In this document: positions 44,358-53,159 of the stretch, one piece after another
Numbering within the stretch: position 1 is the stretch's first letter
Layout: the number at the start of each line of letters is the position of its first letter
Source: VGSG01 sp040756375
Lineage (GTDB): Bacteria; Desulfobacterota; Desulfomonilia; Desulfomonilales; Desulfomonilaceae
NCBI GenBank assembly: GCA_040756375.1
Contig: JBFLZC010000012.1
Coordinates: 62,001 to 126,000 of the forward strand
Length of the DNA: 64,000 nt
Reading direction: 5' to 3'
Position numbers and translations under genes: made by a program
Notes under the pieces: model-generated
Databases searched by the model: none
What the model saw: the letters and a program-made list of their open reading frames with translations, nothing else
Told to the model about the DNA's origin: nothing

Positions 44358-45887
44358 ATGACGGGCAAAACTCTGAGAGATTGCTTTCAAGAAACCTTTT
44401 CAAAACTGGGAACCAAGACCGCCATCACTTTTCTGAGGAGCGGCGTTAAGGAGACCGTGCTCCCTTATATGGACCTGAACCGGGACGCGAATCGCCTAGC
44501 GAACGCCTTCCGGGAAATGGGTGTGAAGAAAGGCGACAGGGTGGTCTTCTTTCTCGATAAGTGCCTCTTTTTCGTAGTGGCCCACCTTGCCGTTCAGAAG
44601 TTGGGCGCTGTCAGCGTTCCTTTAAATCCCGGGTTTAAGAAATCGGAGATGGCCTATCTGCTCGGCGATGCAGAGGCGGCGCTTGTTCTCACGGGTGTCG
44701 CTCAAGAAGCTATGGTCAAAGAGATTGACCCGCAACTCAAGACCCTAGTCATTGATCCCCAAGAGCCTTATCAGGATCTGGATTTCTTTAAGCACCCTGA
44801 TAGCCTCCCTCATTCTGAAATGACTCCCGATGATCCCGGACTCATCATTTACACCTCAGGCACCACAGGCAAACCCAAAGGTGCGGTACTGACCCAGATG
44901 AATCTCGTACACGATGCCAAAAACGTGGCTCACATATGGGAGATCACGTCTTTGGACACGCTCTGCCATGCGCTCCCTCTTTTCCACGTTCATGGTCTGT
45001 GTTTCGCTCTTCATACCTGCCTGATGGCGGGCGCTCACGTGGTGATGGTGGATGCCTTTTCCCCGGAAACCGTGATCTCCGTCCTGCTGGACAAGGAAGA
45101 CCTGGCCTCCACTCTTTTTATGGCTGTTCCTTCCATGTACGCGAAGCTATTGGACTCCCTGGGCGACAAGACTCTTGATTTCGACCACATCCGTTTGTGG
45201 ACCTCGGGCTCCGCACCTTTGCTGGTCAAGGACTTTGAGAGAATCAAGACAACCTTGGGCAAAGAGCCTGTGGAGCGCGAGGGCATGTCTGAAACAGGAA
45301 TGAACTTCTCCAATCCCTTGAGGGCGAAGAAGAAGCCCGGCTCCATTGGACTGCCCTTGCCTGGGCTGGAGGTTCGTATTGTGAACCCTGAAACCCACGA
45401 GGATGTGAAGGCAGGGGAAACCGGAGAGATCTGGCTCAAAGGACCGGCGGTCACGCCTGGCTACTGGCAAAAACCTGAAGAAACAGCCAAGGTTTTTGTG
45501 AGCGGCTGGTTCAGAACCGGAGATCTCGGAAGAATAGATGAAGAGGGTTACTACTACCTTACGGATCGGCTCAAGCACATTATCATTTCTGGAGGAGAGA
45601 ACATCTCCCCCAAAGAAGTGGAATCCGTGATCAACCGCTTTGAAGGGGTTGTGGAGTCGTCAGTGATCGGGCTCCCGGACGAACAGTGGGGCGAAAAGGT
45701 TGCGGCGGCTGTAGTGAAGAGACCTGAAGTGAAGGTAAAGCCCGAGGACATCCAGCGATTCTGCAAGCAGCATCTCCACAATTGGAAATGCCCCAAAGAG
45801 ATCCTTCTGGTGGAGAGTCTGCCGCGCAACACCATGGGTAAGGTGCTCAAAGAAGAGTTGAAAAAACTCTTCACGGACAAGCCGTAG
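44358..45887 (+). CDS. Acyl-CoA synthetase, malonyl-CoA synthetase (MatB)-like
   Basis: A 509-residue AMP-forming ligase from the ATG at 44358 (GGAGGA upstream); a GTG at 44313 is less likely. Motifs: YTSGTTGKPKGAV (P-loop, near 165), EGMSETGMNFSNPL near 310, GWFRTGDLGRIDEEGYYYL and the catalytic Lys in PRNTMGKVLKEEL. The ETGMN-SNP stretch and PGSIGLPLPGLEV resemble malonyl-CoA synthetases more than acetyl- or long-chain enzymes. It follows a TRAP uptake system and GntR regulator, as in malonate utilisation clusters, so malonate or another short dicarboxylate is the likely substrate. No malonyl-CoA decarboxylase is in the window. Confidence 0.8.
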   Translation: MTGKTLRDCFQETFSKLGTKTAITFLRSGVKETVLPYMDLNRDANRLANAFREMGVKKGDRVVFFLDKCLFFVVAHLAVQKLGAVSVPLNPGFKKSEMAYLLGDAEAALVLTGVAQEAMVKEIDPQLKTLVIDPQEPYQDLDFFKHPDSLPHSEMTPDDPGLIIYTSGTTGKPKGAVLTQMNLVHDAKNVAHIWEITSLDTLCHALPLFHVHGLCFALHTCLMAGAHVVMVDAFSPETVISVLLDKEDLASTLFMAVPSMYAKLLDSLGDKTLDFDHIRLWTSGSAPLLVKDFERIKTTLGKEPVEREGMSETGMNFSNPLRAKKKPGSIGLPLPGLEVRIVNPETHEDVKAGETGEIWLKGPAVTPGYWQKPEETAKVFVSGWFRTGDLGRIDEEGYYYLTDRLKHIIISGGENISPKEVESVINRFEGVVESSVIGLPDEQWGEKVAAAVVKRPEVKVKPEDIQRFCKQHLHNWKCPKEILLVESLPRNTMGKVLKEELKKLFTDKP

Positions 45888-45897
45888 GAGGAATGAA

Positions 45898-46731
45898 ATG
45901 CCCGTCGTTGTCATATCGAGGCAAGTAGGATCATATGGTGATGAAATAGCTAAGATGGTGGCTGCGGATATGGGATTGGAGCTCATCGGCCGAGACGGGC
46001 TCCACAAAATGGCCCTGAACTGTGAAGTCGAATATCGCGACGCGTGTAAAGCGTACGAAAGAGAACATGGCCCGGGTTTCTTCGAACGCATCTTCTTCGA
46101 CCGGCCGCCGTACTTTAGTCTTTTCGAATCAATGGCGTTCGAGCAGGCGAGCCGCGGGAATGTGGTAATCATAGGCCGGGGAGCTCAGATTGTGCTCTGG
46201 GGCTTCCCGGGGGTTTTCAGCGCGAGAGTGGTAGCTCCTTTCGAGACGCGCGTGGCCCGGATGCAGGAGCGATTTGGCATCTCGTCGGCTCGCGCAGAAG
46301 ATTACGTCAAAACATACGATCGTGAACGGAGATCGCTGCTTCAATCCATCTTCATGGTCGACCTGGACGATTGGGAGCTCTACAACGTCATCTTTAATAC
46401 CCACCGCTACACGGCTCGCGGAGCGGCAACAGCTCTGGTGGAGGCGGTCAAGCAGATGCCCCCCGGTCCGGCCGGTGAGTCGATGCCTGAGAGGTTCCAA
46501 GCTCTTGCTCTGGCCAAACGCGTGGAGACCGCGGTGAAGAGCAAGCTGACTTCCGTCGAAGCGCGAAACATACGAGTTGAGGCTGAACCTGGGGGAATTC
46601 TGAAAATAACCGGAGTCGTCACCGCGAAACGAGATAAGGAGAAAGTAGAGGAAACCGCATCCAAATGCCCCGGAGTTACAAAGGTCGAAAACGAGCTGGT
46701 CGTGATGGACTCGTTCCGATTTCTCGGGTAG
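45898..46731 (+). CDS. Cytidylate-kinase-like protein with C-terminal BON domain
   Basis: A 277-residue protein. The N-terminal part (1-195) resembles cytidylate-kinase-like proteins: ISRQVGSYGDEIAKMVAADM, then IIGRGAQIVLW and ARVVAPFETRVARMQERFG. It lacks a Lys in the P-loop, as is common in this subfamily. Residues about 210-275 form a BON domain (KLTSVEARNIRVEAEPGGIL, CPGVTKVENELVV), a lipid/ligand-binding fold usually found outside the cytoplasm. No signal peptide is seen. It starts ten bases after the ligase gene. Substrate unknown. Confidence 0.75.
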   Translation: MPVVVISRQVGSYGDEIAKMVAADMGLELIGRDGLHKMALNCEVEYRDACKAYEREHGPGFFERIFFDRPPYFSLFESMAFEQASRGNVVIIGRGAQIVLWGFPGVFSARVVAPFETRVARMQERFGISSARAEDYVKTYDRERRSLLQSIFMVDLDDWELYNVIFNTHRYTARGAATALVEAVKQMPPGPAGESMPERFQALALAKRVETAVKSKLTSVEARNIRVEAEPGGILKITGVVTAKRDKEKVEETASKCPGVTKVENELVVMDSFRFLG

Positions 46732-46853
46732 GAGAAATATTACAGTGGCAAGCAGAGCGATAATTCCGATGAGTAAAAGTCGCTTGACTCGTGTCCCAAT
46801 TTAGATTATTGAATGAATTCATAGATTTGATTTCTGGTCTTCATGTGTGAATC

Positions 46854-47501
46854 ATGACCGATCCGCAGCAGCCTCAACGTCCCGGTGATTTTGCCTGTCC
46901 GTACTCGGCAGGCTCGGAATTCGATCAAGCTCTCCGCCAGGTTCAGGGTCTCCTGCAAGAGGGGAAGCTCGAACCTGCCCTGGCCCTCCTCCTGGAGCTG
47001 GAAAAGAAATACATCCAGGCTGTTCGGCTCTTTGATTTGCTGGCGGACGTTCTGCTTCGGAGCGGCCAAATAAAGCCGGGAATCCGATACAAGACTCTGC
47101 ATGAAATCCTCAGGGGAACTTATAAGATTGCCAAAGAAGAGATGCGGGTTGATGGGACTATCGGTTCCGGTCTTCGGTTCGGGCCTGGGGCATCCCCAAC
47201 CGGCGAGGGCGTGATTGAGTTCGTGCCGGTTTCTTCCGGAGAAATTGCTGAGTCAAGTGTTCGGCCGGGCCTTTATCCTCTCACAGCGGCGATGGGCCTT
47301 GAGTTTATGCGGCAAGGCCATTTTCGGCGAGCTTTCGAGATCTTTGACGAACTCGTAAGGAGAAATCCGGATGACCAAGGTCTGAGAGAGGCGAGAGAGC
47401 GAGCGCTGAAGAAGGATCGGAGCAAGCAGGTAATGGAACTTCTCCAGCGATGGGTTGCACGAATTGAGCAGATGAAAGCGGAACAATCCCTGGAATCATG
47501 A
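46854..47501 (+). CDS. TPR-like protein of unknown function
   Basis: A 215-residue soluble protein. Helical pairs such as EGKLEPALALLLELEKKYIQ and RQGHFRRAFEIFDELVRRNP are tetratricopeptide-like, separated by a Gly/Pro-rich linker (residues 100-140). No catalytic domain. It overlaps the M24 peptidase gene by four bases, so co-translation is expected. Confidence 0.7.
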   Translation: MTDPQQPQRPGDFACPYSAGSEFDQALRQVQGLLQEGKLEPALALLLELEKKYIQAVRLFDLLADVLLRSGQIKPGIRYKTLHEILRGTYKIAKEEMRVDGTIGSGLRFGPGASPTGEGVIEFVPVSSGEIAESSVRPGLYPLTAAMGLEFMRQGHFRRAFEIFDELVRRNPDDQGLREARERALKKDRSKQVMELLQRWVARIEQMKAEQSLES

Positions 47502-48586
47502 TTAATTCATTGAATGCATTCCAGACGGGTCTGAAAAAGCTCGGCGTAGACGCGGTCTTGTTCAACACTTCCGAATACCTCCCATCGGTGAACCTGCGCT
47601 ATTTATCAGGTTTTACGGGCTCCGACGCGAGTGTGCTTATCACGGCCCACGAGAAGCACCTTTTCACGGACGGCCGGTACAAATCGCAGGCTGCCCAGGA
47701 AGCCCCGGGTTTCAGGCTCCATGTGGTGCGCCAAAAGATAGAATCGCTTGCCAGGATGCTGGCACGACTCAAAGTGAGGCGTCTGGGTATAGAATCAGCC
47801 CGCGTCAGTTATGAATTCGTGAAGGCACTGGGCCGTAAGAGTCCTCGAGTCAGAGTTGTGGACTTGAGGCGGTCCTTCGTCGAAGAAATGCGGATTCGTA
47901 AGAGCCCACAAGAAAAGAAGAAGATTCAAGAAGCCGCGGCGATTGCCTCTCGATCCTGCAAAGAGCTGCTCCAACGCGGCCTCAACGGACGAGCTGAAAT
48001 CGAGGTGGCTGATGAGCTGGAAATGCTCTTCAAGCGACACCGCGCCCAGGGCCGTGCGTTTGAAACGATTGTCGCTTCGGGCGAACGGAGCGCGTGGCCG
48101 CACGGAACCGCAACCGAGAAGACCATTCTGAAGGGCGAGCTGGTGATCGTGGATTACGGTTGCGTTGTGGACGGATACAATAGCGATGAGACCGTGACGT
48201 GCGTGGTTGGACGTCCCACATCGGATCAGAAGAAGATCCATGCCGCGGTGCACATTGCGCACAACAAGGCTATAGAGGCACTAAAGATAGGTGTTTCCGT
48301 TAAAACGGTGGACAAGGTTGCCCGAGACGCTATCCAGAAGGCGGGGTACGGTAAGTACTTCCTTCACGGGCTGGGCCACGGGCTCGGCCTGGAGGTTCAC
48401 GAACCGCCACGTCTGTCGCCGCTGGGGCGAGGCGTGATTGACGAGGGTATGGTCTTCACCATAGAACCGGGCATCTACCTGGAGGGTGTGGGGGGCGTCC
48501 GCCTGGAGAGTCTGGTATACATGGATCGGGACGGTCCTGAGCTCCTCTCTCGGATGCCCAAGGAGCTTATTCGCATCGAGCCGTAG
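47498..48586 (+). CDS. M24 family aminopeptidase (Xaa-Pro type)
   Basis: A 362-residue protein with a creatinase-like N-terminal domain (LRYLSGFTGSDASVLITAHE) and a C-terminal pita-bread domain. All five metal ligands can be seen: Asp in VDYGCVVDGYNSDET (two), His in HGLGHGLGLEVHEP, and Glu in IEPGIYLEGVGGVRLES (two). It probably removes N-terminal residues preceding Pro, in the cytoplasm. Followed by efp. Confidence 0.9.
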   Translation: MINSLNAFQTGLKKLGVDAVLFNTSEYLPSVNLRYLSGFTGSDASVLITAHEKHLFTDGRYKSQAAQEAPGFRLHVVRQKIESLARMLARLKVRRLGIESARVSYEFVKALGRKSPRVRVVDLRRSFVEEMRIRKSPQEKKKIQEAAAIASRSCKELLQRGLNGRAEIEVADELEMLFKRHRAQGRAFETIVASGERSAWPHGTATEKTILKGELVIVDYGCVVDGYNSDETVTCVVGRPTSDQKKIHAAVHIAHNKAIEALKIGVSVKTVDKVARDAIQKAGYGKYFLHGLGHGLGLEVHEPPRLSPLGRGVIDEGMVFTIEPGIYLEGVGGVRLESLVYMDRDGPELLSRMPKELIRIEP

Positions 48587-48675
48587 GCCCGACCGCGAGA
48601 AACAAATCAACCCCCATCGATTGATGTCAGAACATACATACCCCGAGAGATTCGGGCGTGTGATGCGGAGGATTC

Positions 48676-49236
48676 ATGTACGCAACATCCGATTTCCGAA
48701 AAGGACTCAAAATAGAGATAAACGGTGAGCCCTTCATCATCGTGGATTTCTTGCACGTCAAGCCGGGCAAAGGAGGGGCGTTCGTCAGAACCACACTCAA
48801 GAGCCTGTTGACCGGCAATGTGATCGATCGCACCTTCAGATCCGGCGAAAAAGTGGACAAGCCGGATCTGGAAGAAAAATCCATGCAATTCCTTTACGAG
48901 GCCGACCAACAGTACTATTTCATGGACGCGGAAACGTACGAGCAGCTTTTCATAACGAAAGAACAATTAGGGGACAGCGTGAACTACCTTCAGGAAAACG
49001 TTCAAATAAGCGTCCTTCTCCACAATGGGAAGCCGATTGGCGTAGAAGTGCCCATATTCGTGGAACTGAAGGTAACTTCAACCGAGCCGGGCTTCAAAGG
49101 TGATACCGCGGCCGGCGCGACTAAGCCCGCGACCCTGGAGACCGGGCTTACGGTTCAGGTACCCCTATTTGTGAACGAAGGGGACATCTTGAAGATCGAC
49201 ACCCGCACCGGCAAGTACATCGAACGGGTGCGCTGA
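48676..49236 (+). CDS. efp: Elongation factor P
   Basis: A 186-residue EF-P. The N-terminal KOW-like loop VKPGKGGAF carries Lys32 at the modification site, and the C-terminal OB domain ends DTRTGKYIERVR. It relieves ribosome stalling at polyproline, which is relevant to the Pro-rich tails encoded elsewhere in the window. No epmA-like lysylation gene lies nearby. Confidence 0.96.
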   Translation: MYATSDFRKGLKIEINGEPFIIVDFLHVKPGKGGAFVRTTLKSLLTGNVIDRTFRSGEKVDKPDLEEKSMQFLYEADQQYYFMDAETYEQLFITKEQLGDSVNYLQENVQISVLLHNGKPIGVEVPIFVELKVTSTEPGFKGDTAAGATKPATLETGLTVQVPLFVNEGDILKIDTRTGKYIERVR

Positions 49237-49276
49237 GCAGGACATCTACCCGGTTCCGCCCGGGAGGAGTCAACGA

Positions 49277-51007
49277 ATGGATCCACTCGGTCTGGTCGTG
49301 CGTGATGAGGAAACCTTTCTCACCAAGGTCGTAAACCTTGGTATGGAGCAAGGTATATTCACGCGGGACAGAGCGGATGAGATCATCCGGATTTCCGTGG
49401 CTATGGCTAACAAGTACGTCCTGGACAAGCACGTGGACTTCCGGTCCACAGAGGAATTGGCCGGCGTCCAGGAAACCATCCTGAAGTTGGTGGGCGTCGG
49501 ACTTGAGATAAAGGCGGGAGGCGACCCGGACACGGGCGTAGGACTGCTCATGGAGGCCTCGCCTGTAGATCTCTTCCGTTTGGCGTACACGAGGGTCGAG
49601 CGGTTGCGTCATCAGTGGCAGTCACTTCTGCGAGACCACAGGGTGCAGATCTACGTGAGCTCTCAGGAGTACGAATGTCTCAGCGAGCTGTGCGTCCAGC
49701 GCCTGTCGGACATGAGCATCTTCACCGAAACGGAGGTCGCCGCGATCCGATCGTTGACCCTTGAGGACGAGCTCTTTTCCAGCCTGGGCACAGTCGAATA
49801 TTACGAGGCCGAGCTGGAGCGGTATCAATTGATCCTGCGCATGAGAGAGCTCTTACCCCTCCAGCTACTTCGACGGTCTCCCTTAGTCCGAGCGGAAAAT
49901 TTGTCAGAGGTGGATTCCATCCGCGAGGGGTTCATCGATACGGCCATCATATCGGCATTTGTGGAAGCCGACGATCCGGTTACGGTGAGCATGGCCGATG
50001 TTCGCACCTTCCTGAAGGCACTCGCTCACATGGAAGCCGCGGACGTGATTCCCGAAGATGTAGAGACCGTCGTGGTCGATCTCATCCACGAGTTGGCCGA
50101 AGACTTGCCCCACCGAGAGGGGGAGCTCTTGACGCGTGAAATTGTCCGTGTGGCCCAAAAGCTTATGGACACGATCGTGAGCGAGTGGGAAACGGTCAAT
50201 TCGCCCTCGGAAAGCGTGTTTTTCAAACGATGGTGCCGGCTTGTCATCCTCTCGGACGCGCCCGACCCGATAGAGCGTATCCTCGTATCCGGCGAAAAAC
50301 TCGATGAATTTGATTTCGACCTCCTCATAAGTCATCTGACCGCTTTGCCGCCGGAAGAGGCAATCAACCTGCTTGAGAGACTCCCCTGGAAGCGGCTGGA
50401 CCCGGATCAGACCATCCGCCTGTTCCAGGAATTCCCCGAATACCACACTAACCTGGCCAACCTTGCGGATCTCACCGCGTTCGCAGCCGCGGATCTCGTG
50501 GACCTGCTGGAGGTCTTTACCCCTGAGGCTCTGAAAGAATCATTACCCACTCTCAGAAAGGCTGTGGCACGGGTAGAATTCACCCTTGAGGACCTTGAAC
50601 TGATCGCGGACCTTCCTCACAAGGAAGCTTCGGCTCTCCTCATCAGCTGTCCCCCACCAGGAGATCACGATCCGGAGCAAATCTTACGCGAGTTTGTCGA
50701 GGCTTCCGAGACGAGTCGTCGCGTGCTTCTCTTGTCGGGTTGTGGAAGCAAGTGGTTCCCCGATCTTTTTGTAGAAGCATGGGAGAGCGCGCCCGACCTG
50801 GTGAAGAGGACCATTAAGCCGCTCTCTGCTCAGGACACGGCCACGTTTCTTGAAGCAGCTTCAGGACCCCAGAAGCCGCAGATTGTGCGCTCCAAAACGA
50901 AAGAATCCTCTCTCCGGTTCAAGAGCAAAGCGGTGAACGCTCTGTTCCGTTCGCTCACCCAAGCCCGGCGGAATGGTATTCTGAAGATCTTGGGCGAGAA
51001 AGGGTGA
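49277..51007 (+). CDS. Large acidic helical protein of unknown function
   Basis: 576 residues, soluble, no signal peptide or membrane helix, rich in Leu, Glu and Asp. Helices such as LISHLTALPPEEAINLLERL and LVDLLEVFTPEALKESLPTL alternate in the C-terminal half. The size and style resemble a deltaproteobacterial family of unknown function (possibly DUF6178; I am not sure). The gene follows efp by 40 bases on the same strand and may be co-transcribed. Confidence 0.7.
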   Translation: MDPLGLVVRDEETFLTKVVNLGMEQGIFTRDRADEIIRISVAMANKYVLDKHVDFRSTEELAGVQETILKLVGVGLEIKAGGDPDTGVGLLMEASPVDLFRLAYTRVERLRHQWQSLLRDHRVQIYVSSQEYECLSELCVQRLSDMSIFTETEVAAIRSLTLEDELFSSLGTVEYYEAELERYQLILRMRELLPLQLLRRSPLVRAENLSEVDSIREGFIDTAIISAFVEADDPVTVSMADVRTFLKALAHMEAADVIPEDVETVVVDLIHELAEDLPHREGELLTREIVRVAQKLMDTIVSEWETVNSPSESVFFKRWCRLVILSDAPDPIERILVSGEKLDEFDFDLLISHLTALPPEEAINLLERLPWKRLDPDQTIRLFQEFPEYHTNLANLADLTAFAAADLVDLLEVFTPEALKESLPTLRKAVARVEFTLEDLELIADLPHKEASALLISCPPPGDHDPEQILREFVEASETSRRVLLLSGCGSKWFPDLFVEAWESAPDLVKRTIKPLSAQDTATFLEAASGPQKPQIVRSKTKESSLRFKSKAVNALFRSLTQARRNGILKILGEKG

Positions 51008-51078
51008 GCTGCCCCGCCGATCATGCGCACCCCCGCGTAGAAGACGACCGGTAGAGCCTGCCCCGGACTATCCGGCAG

Positions 51079-51192
51079 CGCATTGGAAATGAACCGGGCT
51101 CCGGTAGGGGCAGACCCGCGTGTCTGCCCATGCTGCTTCAGGGCGCACGCGCGGGTGCGCCCCTACACGAAATGGCCCATTCAATGAAGGCC
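51079..51192 (+). repeat. GTAGGGGC-type MITE-like repeat, copy A
   Basis: A 63-bp core (51104-51166) starts GTAGGGGC and ends GCCCCTAC. Inside are two perfect 8-bp hairpins: GGGCAGAC/GTCTGCCC (51108-51129) and GGGCGCAC/GTGCGCCC (51141-51162). Flanks CGCATTGGAAATGA and ACGAAATGGC are shared with the inverted copy at 51976-52090. It occupies the gap between the 576-residue protein gene and the TPR gene. Confidence 0.75.
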
Positions 51193-51280
51193 ACATTCAA
51201 TGCTTCCGTATATAGATCCGGAGGATGCCGGTCCTACCGCGTTCTTGTGGCATCGCTGAACATTAATAATGGCAGGACTG

Positions 51281-51934
51281 CTAGCCTTTGTCTGGGGAAG
51301 AAAGCCCGAGGCTGTTGAGAAATTCCGGGTGAACCGGGTACCCGAGCCGTAGAGCTTCTCGCGCGTGCTTTCTGGCCTCGTCGGTTTCTCCGTTCTGAAG
51401 GAGCGCAACCGCGAGGTTGTTATGAGCCATGCCGAAACGGGGCTCAACCTCAATCGCTTTCCTGTTGTGCTCGATACTCCTGTCGACGTCACCCAGCGAC
51501 AGATAAATATTCCCAAGATTGAGATGAGCAGAGGGCGTGTTCGGATCGATCGCCAGAGCCTTCTCGAAACTCTCCATCGCAGGATCGATCATGCCTTTGT
51601 TCAAATAAGCCAGGCCGATAGTTACGCAACCTTCTACCAGATCAGGTCGATACTCCAGCGCCTTGAGGCTTTCTTCGATGGCTCCATCGTAATCGCCTTT
51701 CTGCAGCAGCACTCCGGCCACGTTGATTCTTGCTTCAAGCAGCCCCGGACGCAGTTTGAGCGCAGTCTTGAAGGCTTGCAAGCTGGGATCCCAAAGACCT
51801 GCTCTCGCCAGAGCAAGCCCAAGATTGTAATGGGCTGTGGGAGAATCGGGTTTCGTAGCCACCACGTGCTCTAATCGCTCTATGTCTCGTTGAACCGCTG
51901 CTAGCGGTGTAGAAGTCTGCTCTTGGTCAGTCAT
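51281..51934 (-). CDS. TPR-repeat protein
   Basis: A 217-residue protein consisting mostly of tetratricopeptide repeats: PTAHYNLGLALARAGLWDPS, LEARINVAGVLLQKGDYDGA, VEGCVTIGLAYLNKGMIDPA, PSAHLNLGNIYLSLGDVDRS and FGMAHNNLAVALLQNGETDE. No signal peptide, so probably a cytoplasmic protein-binding scaffold. It is the only gene between two inverted copies of a MITE-like repeat and is opposite in strand to its neighbours. Confidence 0.88.
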   Translation of the reverse strand: MTDQEQTSTPLAAVQRDIERLEHVVATKPDSPTAHYNLGLALARAGLWDPSLQAFKTALKLRPGLLEARINVAGVLLQKGDYDGAIEESLKALEYRPDLVEGCVTIGLAYLNKGMIDPAMESFEKALAIDPNTPSAHLNLGNIYLSLGDVDRSIEHNRKAIEVEPRFGMAHNNLAVALLQNGETDEARKHAREALRLGYPVHPEFLNSLGLSSPDKG

Positions 51935-51975
51935 GTTTCCTCCGGCAGCTCATTATATGCCAAAGTATTGGAATG

Positions 51976-52090
51976 GGCCTGTATTCGATGCGCCATTTCT
52001 TGTACGGCGCGCACCCGCGCGTGCGCCCTGGAGCAGAACGGGCAGACCCGCTGGTCTGCCCCTACCGAAGCCTGGCTCACTTCCAATGCG
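51976..52090 (-). repeat. GTAGGGGC-type MITE-like repeat, copy B (inverted)
   Basis: Read on the minus strand it follows copy A closely: CGCATTGGAAGTGAGCCAGG, then GTAGGGGCAGACC, a GGGCAGACC/GTCTGCCC-type hairpin, GGGCGCACGCGCGGGTGCGC and AAGAAATGGCGC. The last TIR is degraded (GCGCCGTAC instead of GCCCCTAC). With copy A it brackets the TPR gene. The remaining gap to 52325 holds no gene; AT-rich DNA at 52196-52270 may be the promoter of the barrel gene that follows. Confidence 0.72.
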
Positions 52091-52325
52091 CGGCGGTGTA
52101 GAAAGCTCCTGGGTTTTGAAACCCCATCTCGACAGCACAGTATACGAGGGCAGGTTGGTGAGTCAAGGAAGGGGGTAGCGGGACGGGAACATCATGTGGT
52201 ATATTAGATTTTAAGCCAAACATAGTGGAAATATTGGATTATCATTGACTATTGATAGCCGCTATGATATAACAAGCCCAGTCGTACACGACTACCGACA
52301 CCCCTGCAGTGGAGTTAATCGGCCA

Positions 52326-53138
52326 ATGCGTCCCCAAGCCGTGCCCGCCGGAAACCAGAGACTTCGAAGCCTGCCCATGGCCGTGCTATTCGGCCTGGTC
52401 ATGGTCGCGTTCATGTGGCCGCAGACCGTGGCTGCGTACCAGATGGGCCCTCAAGGACCCTTCATGCCTCCGGGACCGGGAGGGATGTACTCCGGCCGAG
52501 TCTACCTCGGTGGCGGCGTCAAGTACCGGAACCTGGAAATGGTGGAACTGCGGGTTCTTCCGGTGGAGGCACCAGGATCCCCAGTGTTTCCGGAGGCCAG
52601 GTACTCGTTCACGGACAAGATCTGGACTCCTGTCATCGAATTCGGGGTGCACTCCTCGAATTTCTTCGATGTTTTCAGCCAAGTCTCCTGGTATTCCGTT
52701 TCACACCACCTCTTCACCGGCATCCTGGAATCCAGCGGCGGCGCGGCAGTCGAAACGATCTCGTACAACCTTGACATGAGCGTGATCGAGCTCCGCTCTG
52801 GCGGTCGAAGCTGGCAGCCTATCTGGGGGATTGGCAGACTGGGAGTTAGTCTCGGTGGGATAGTCGGGGTTGTGCCTTTTGAGGTGAAGCTCAGGAGAGA
52901 GTTCACGCTCGGTTTGGTACCGGCACCCAATGCATCAGGACAACATGAGGATCGTTGGTGGTTGGTCGGCGGCTTTGGAGGAGTTGAAGCGGAAGCCGAT
53001 ATTTGGCGGTTCTTCATCAAAGCGGGAGCGGAATACTCCCTTACCAGTGAATATGCTTTCAAGACCTTCCTGGATACCGAGACGCACATGAAGCCCCAAG
53101 GCTTCTCGGCCAACTTCATTGGAGGCTTTCGGTTCTAG
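52326..53138 (+). CDS. Small outer-membrane beta-barrel-like protein
   Basis: About 270 residues from the ATG at 52326 (GGAG upstream); the frame opens at 52245. A signal peptide (MAVLFGLVMVAFMWPQTVAA) is followed by strand-like alternating segments (SGRVYLGGGVKYRNLEMVEL, WTPVIEFGVHSSNFF, WLVGGFGGVEAEADIWRFFI) and a terminal aromatic strand FSANFIGGFRF. This is the pattern of an 8- to 10-stranded barrel of the OmpA/opacity type. Function unknown. Confidence 0.7.
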   Translation: MRPQAVPAGNQRLRSLPMAVLFGLVMVAFMWPQTVAAYQMGPQGPFMPPGPGGMYSGRVYLGGGVKYRNLEMVELRVLPVEAPGSPVFPEARYSFTDKIWTPVIEFGVHSSNFFDVFSQVSWYSVSHHLFTGILESSGGAAVETISYNLDMSVIELRSGGRSWQPIWGIGRLGVSLGGIVGVVPFEVKLRREFTLGLVPAPNASGQHEDRWWLVGGFGGVEAEADIWRFFIKAGAEYSLTSEYAFKTFLDTETHMKPQGFSANFIGGFRF

Positions 53139-53159
53139 AAGAGTCGGTAAAGCAGGGTC

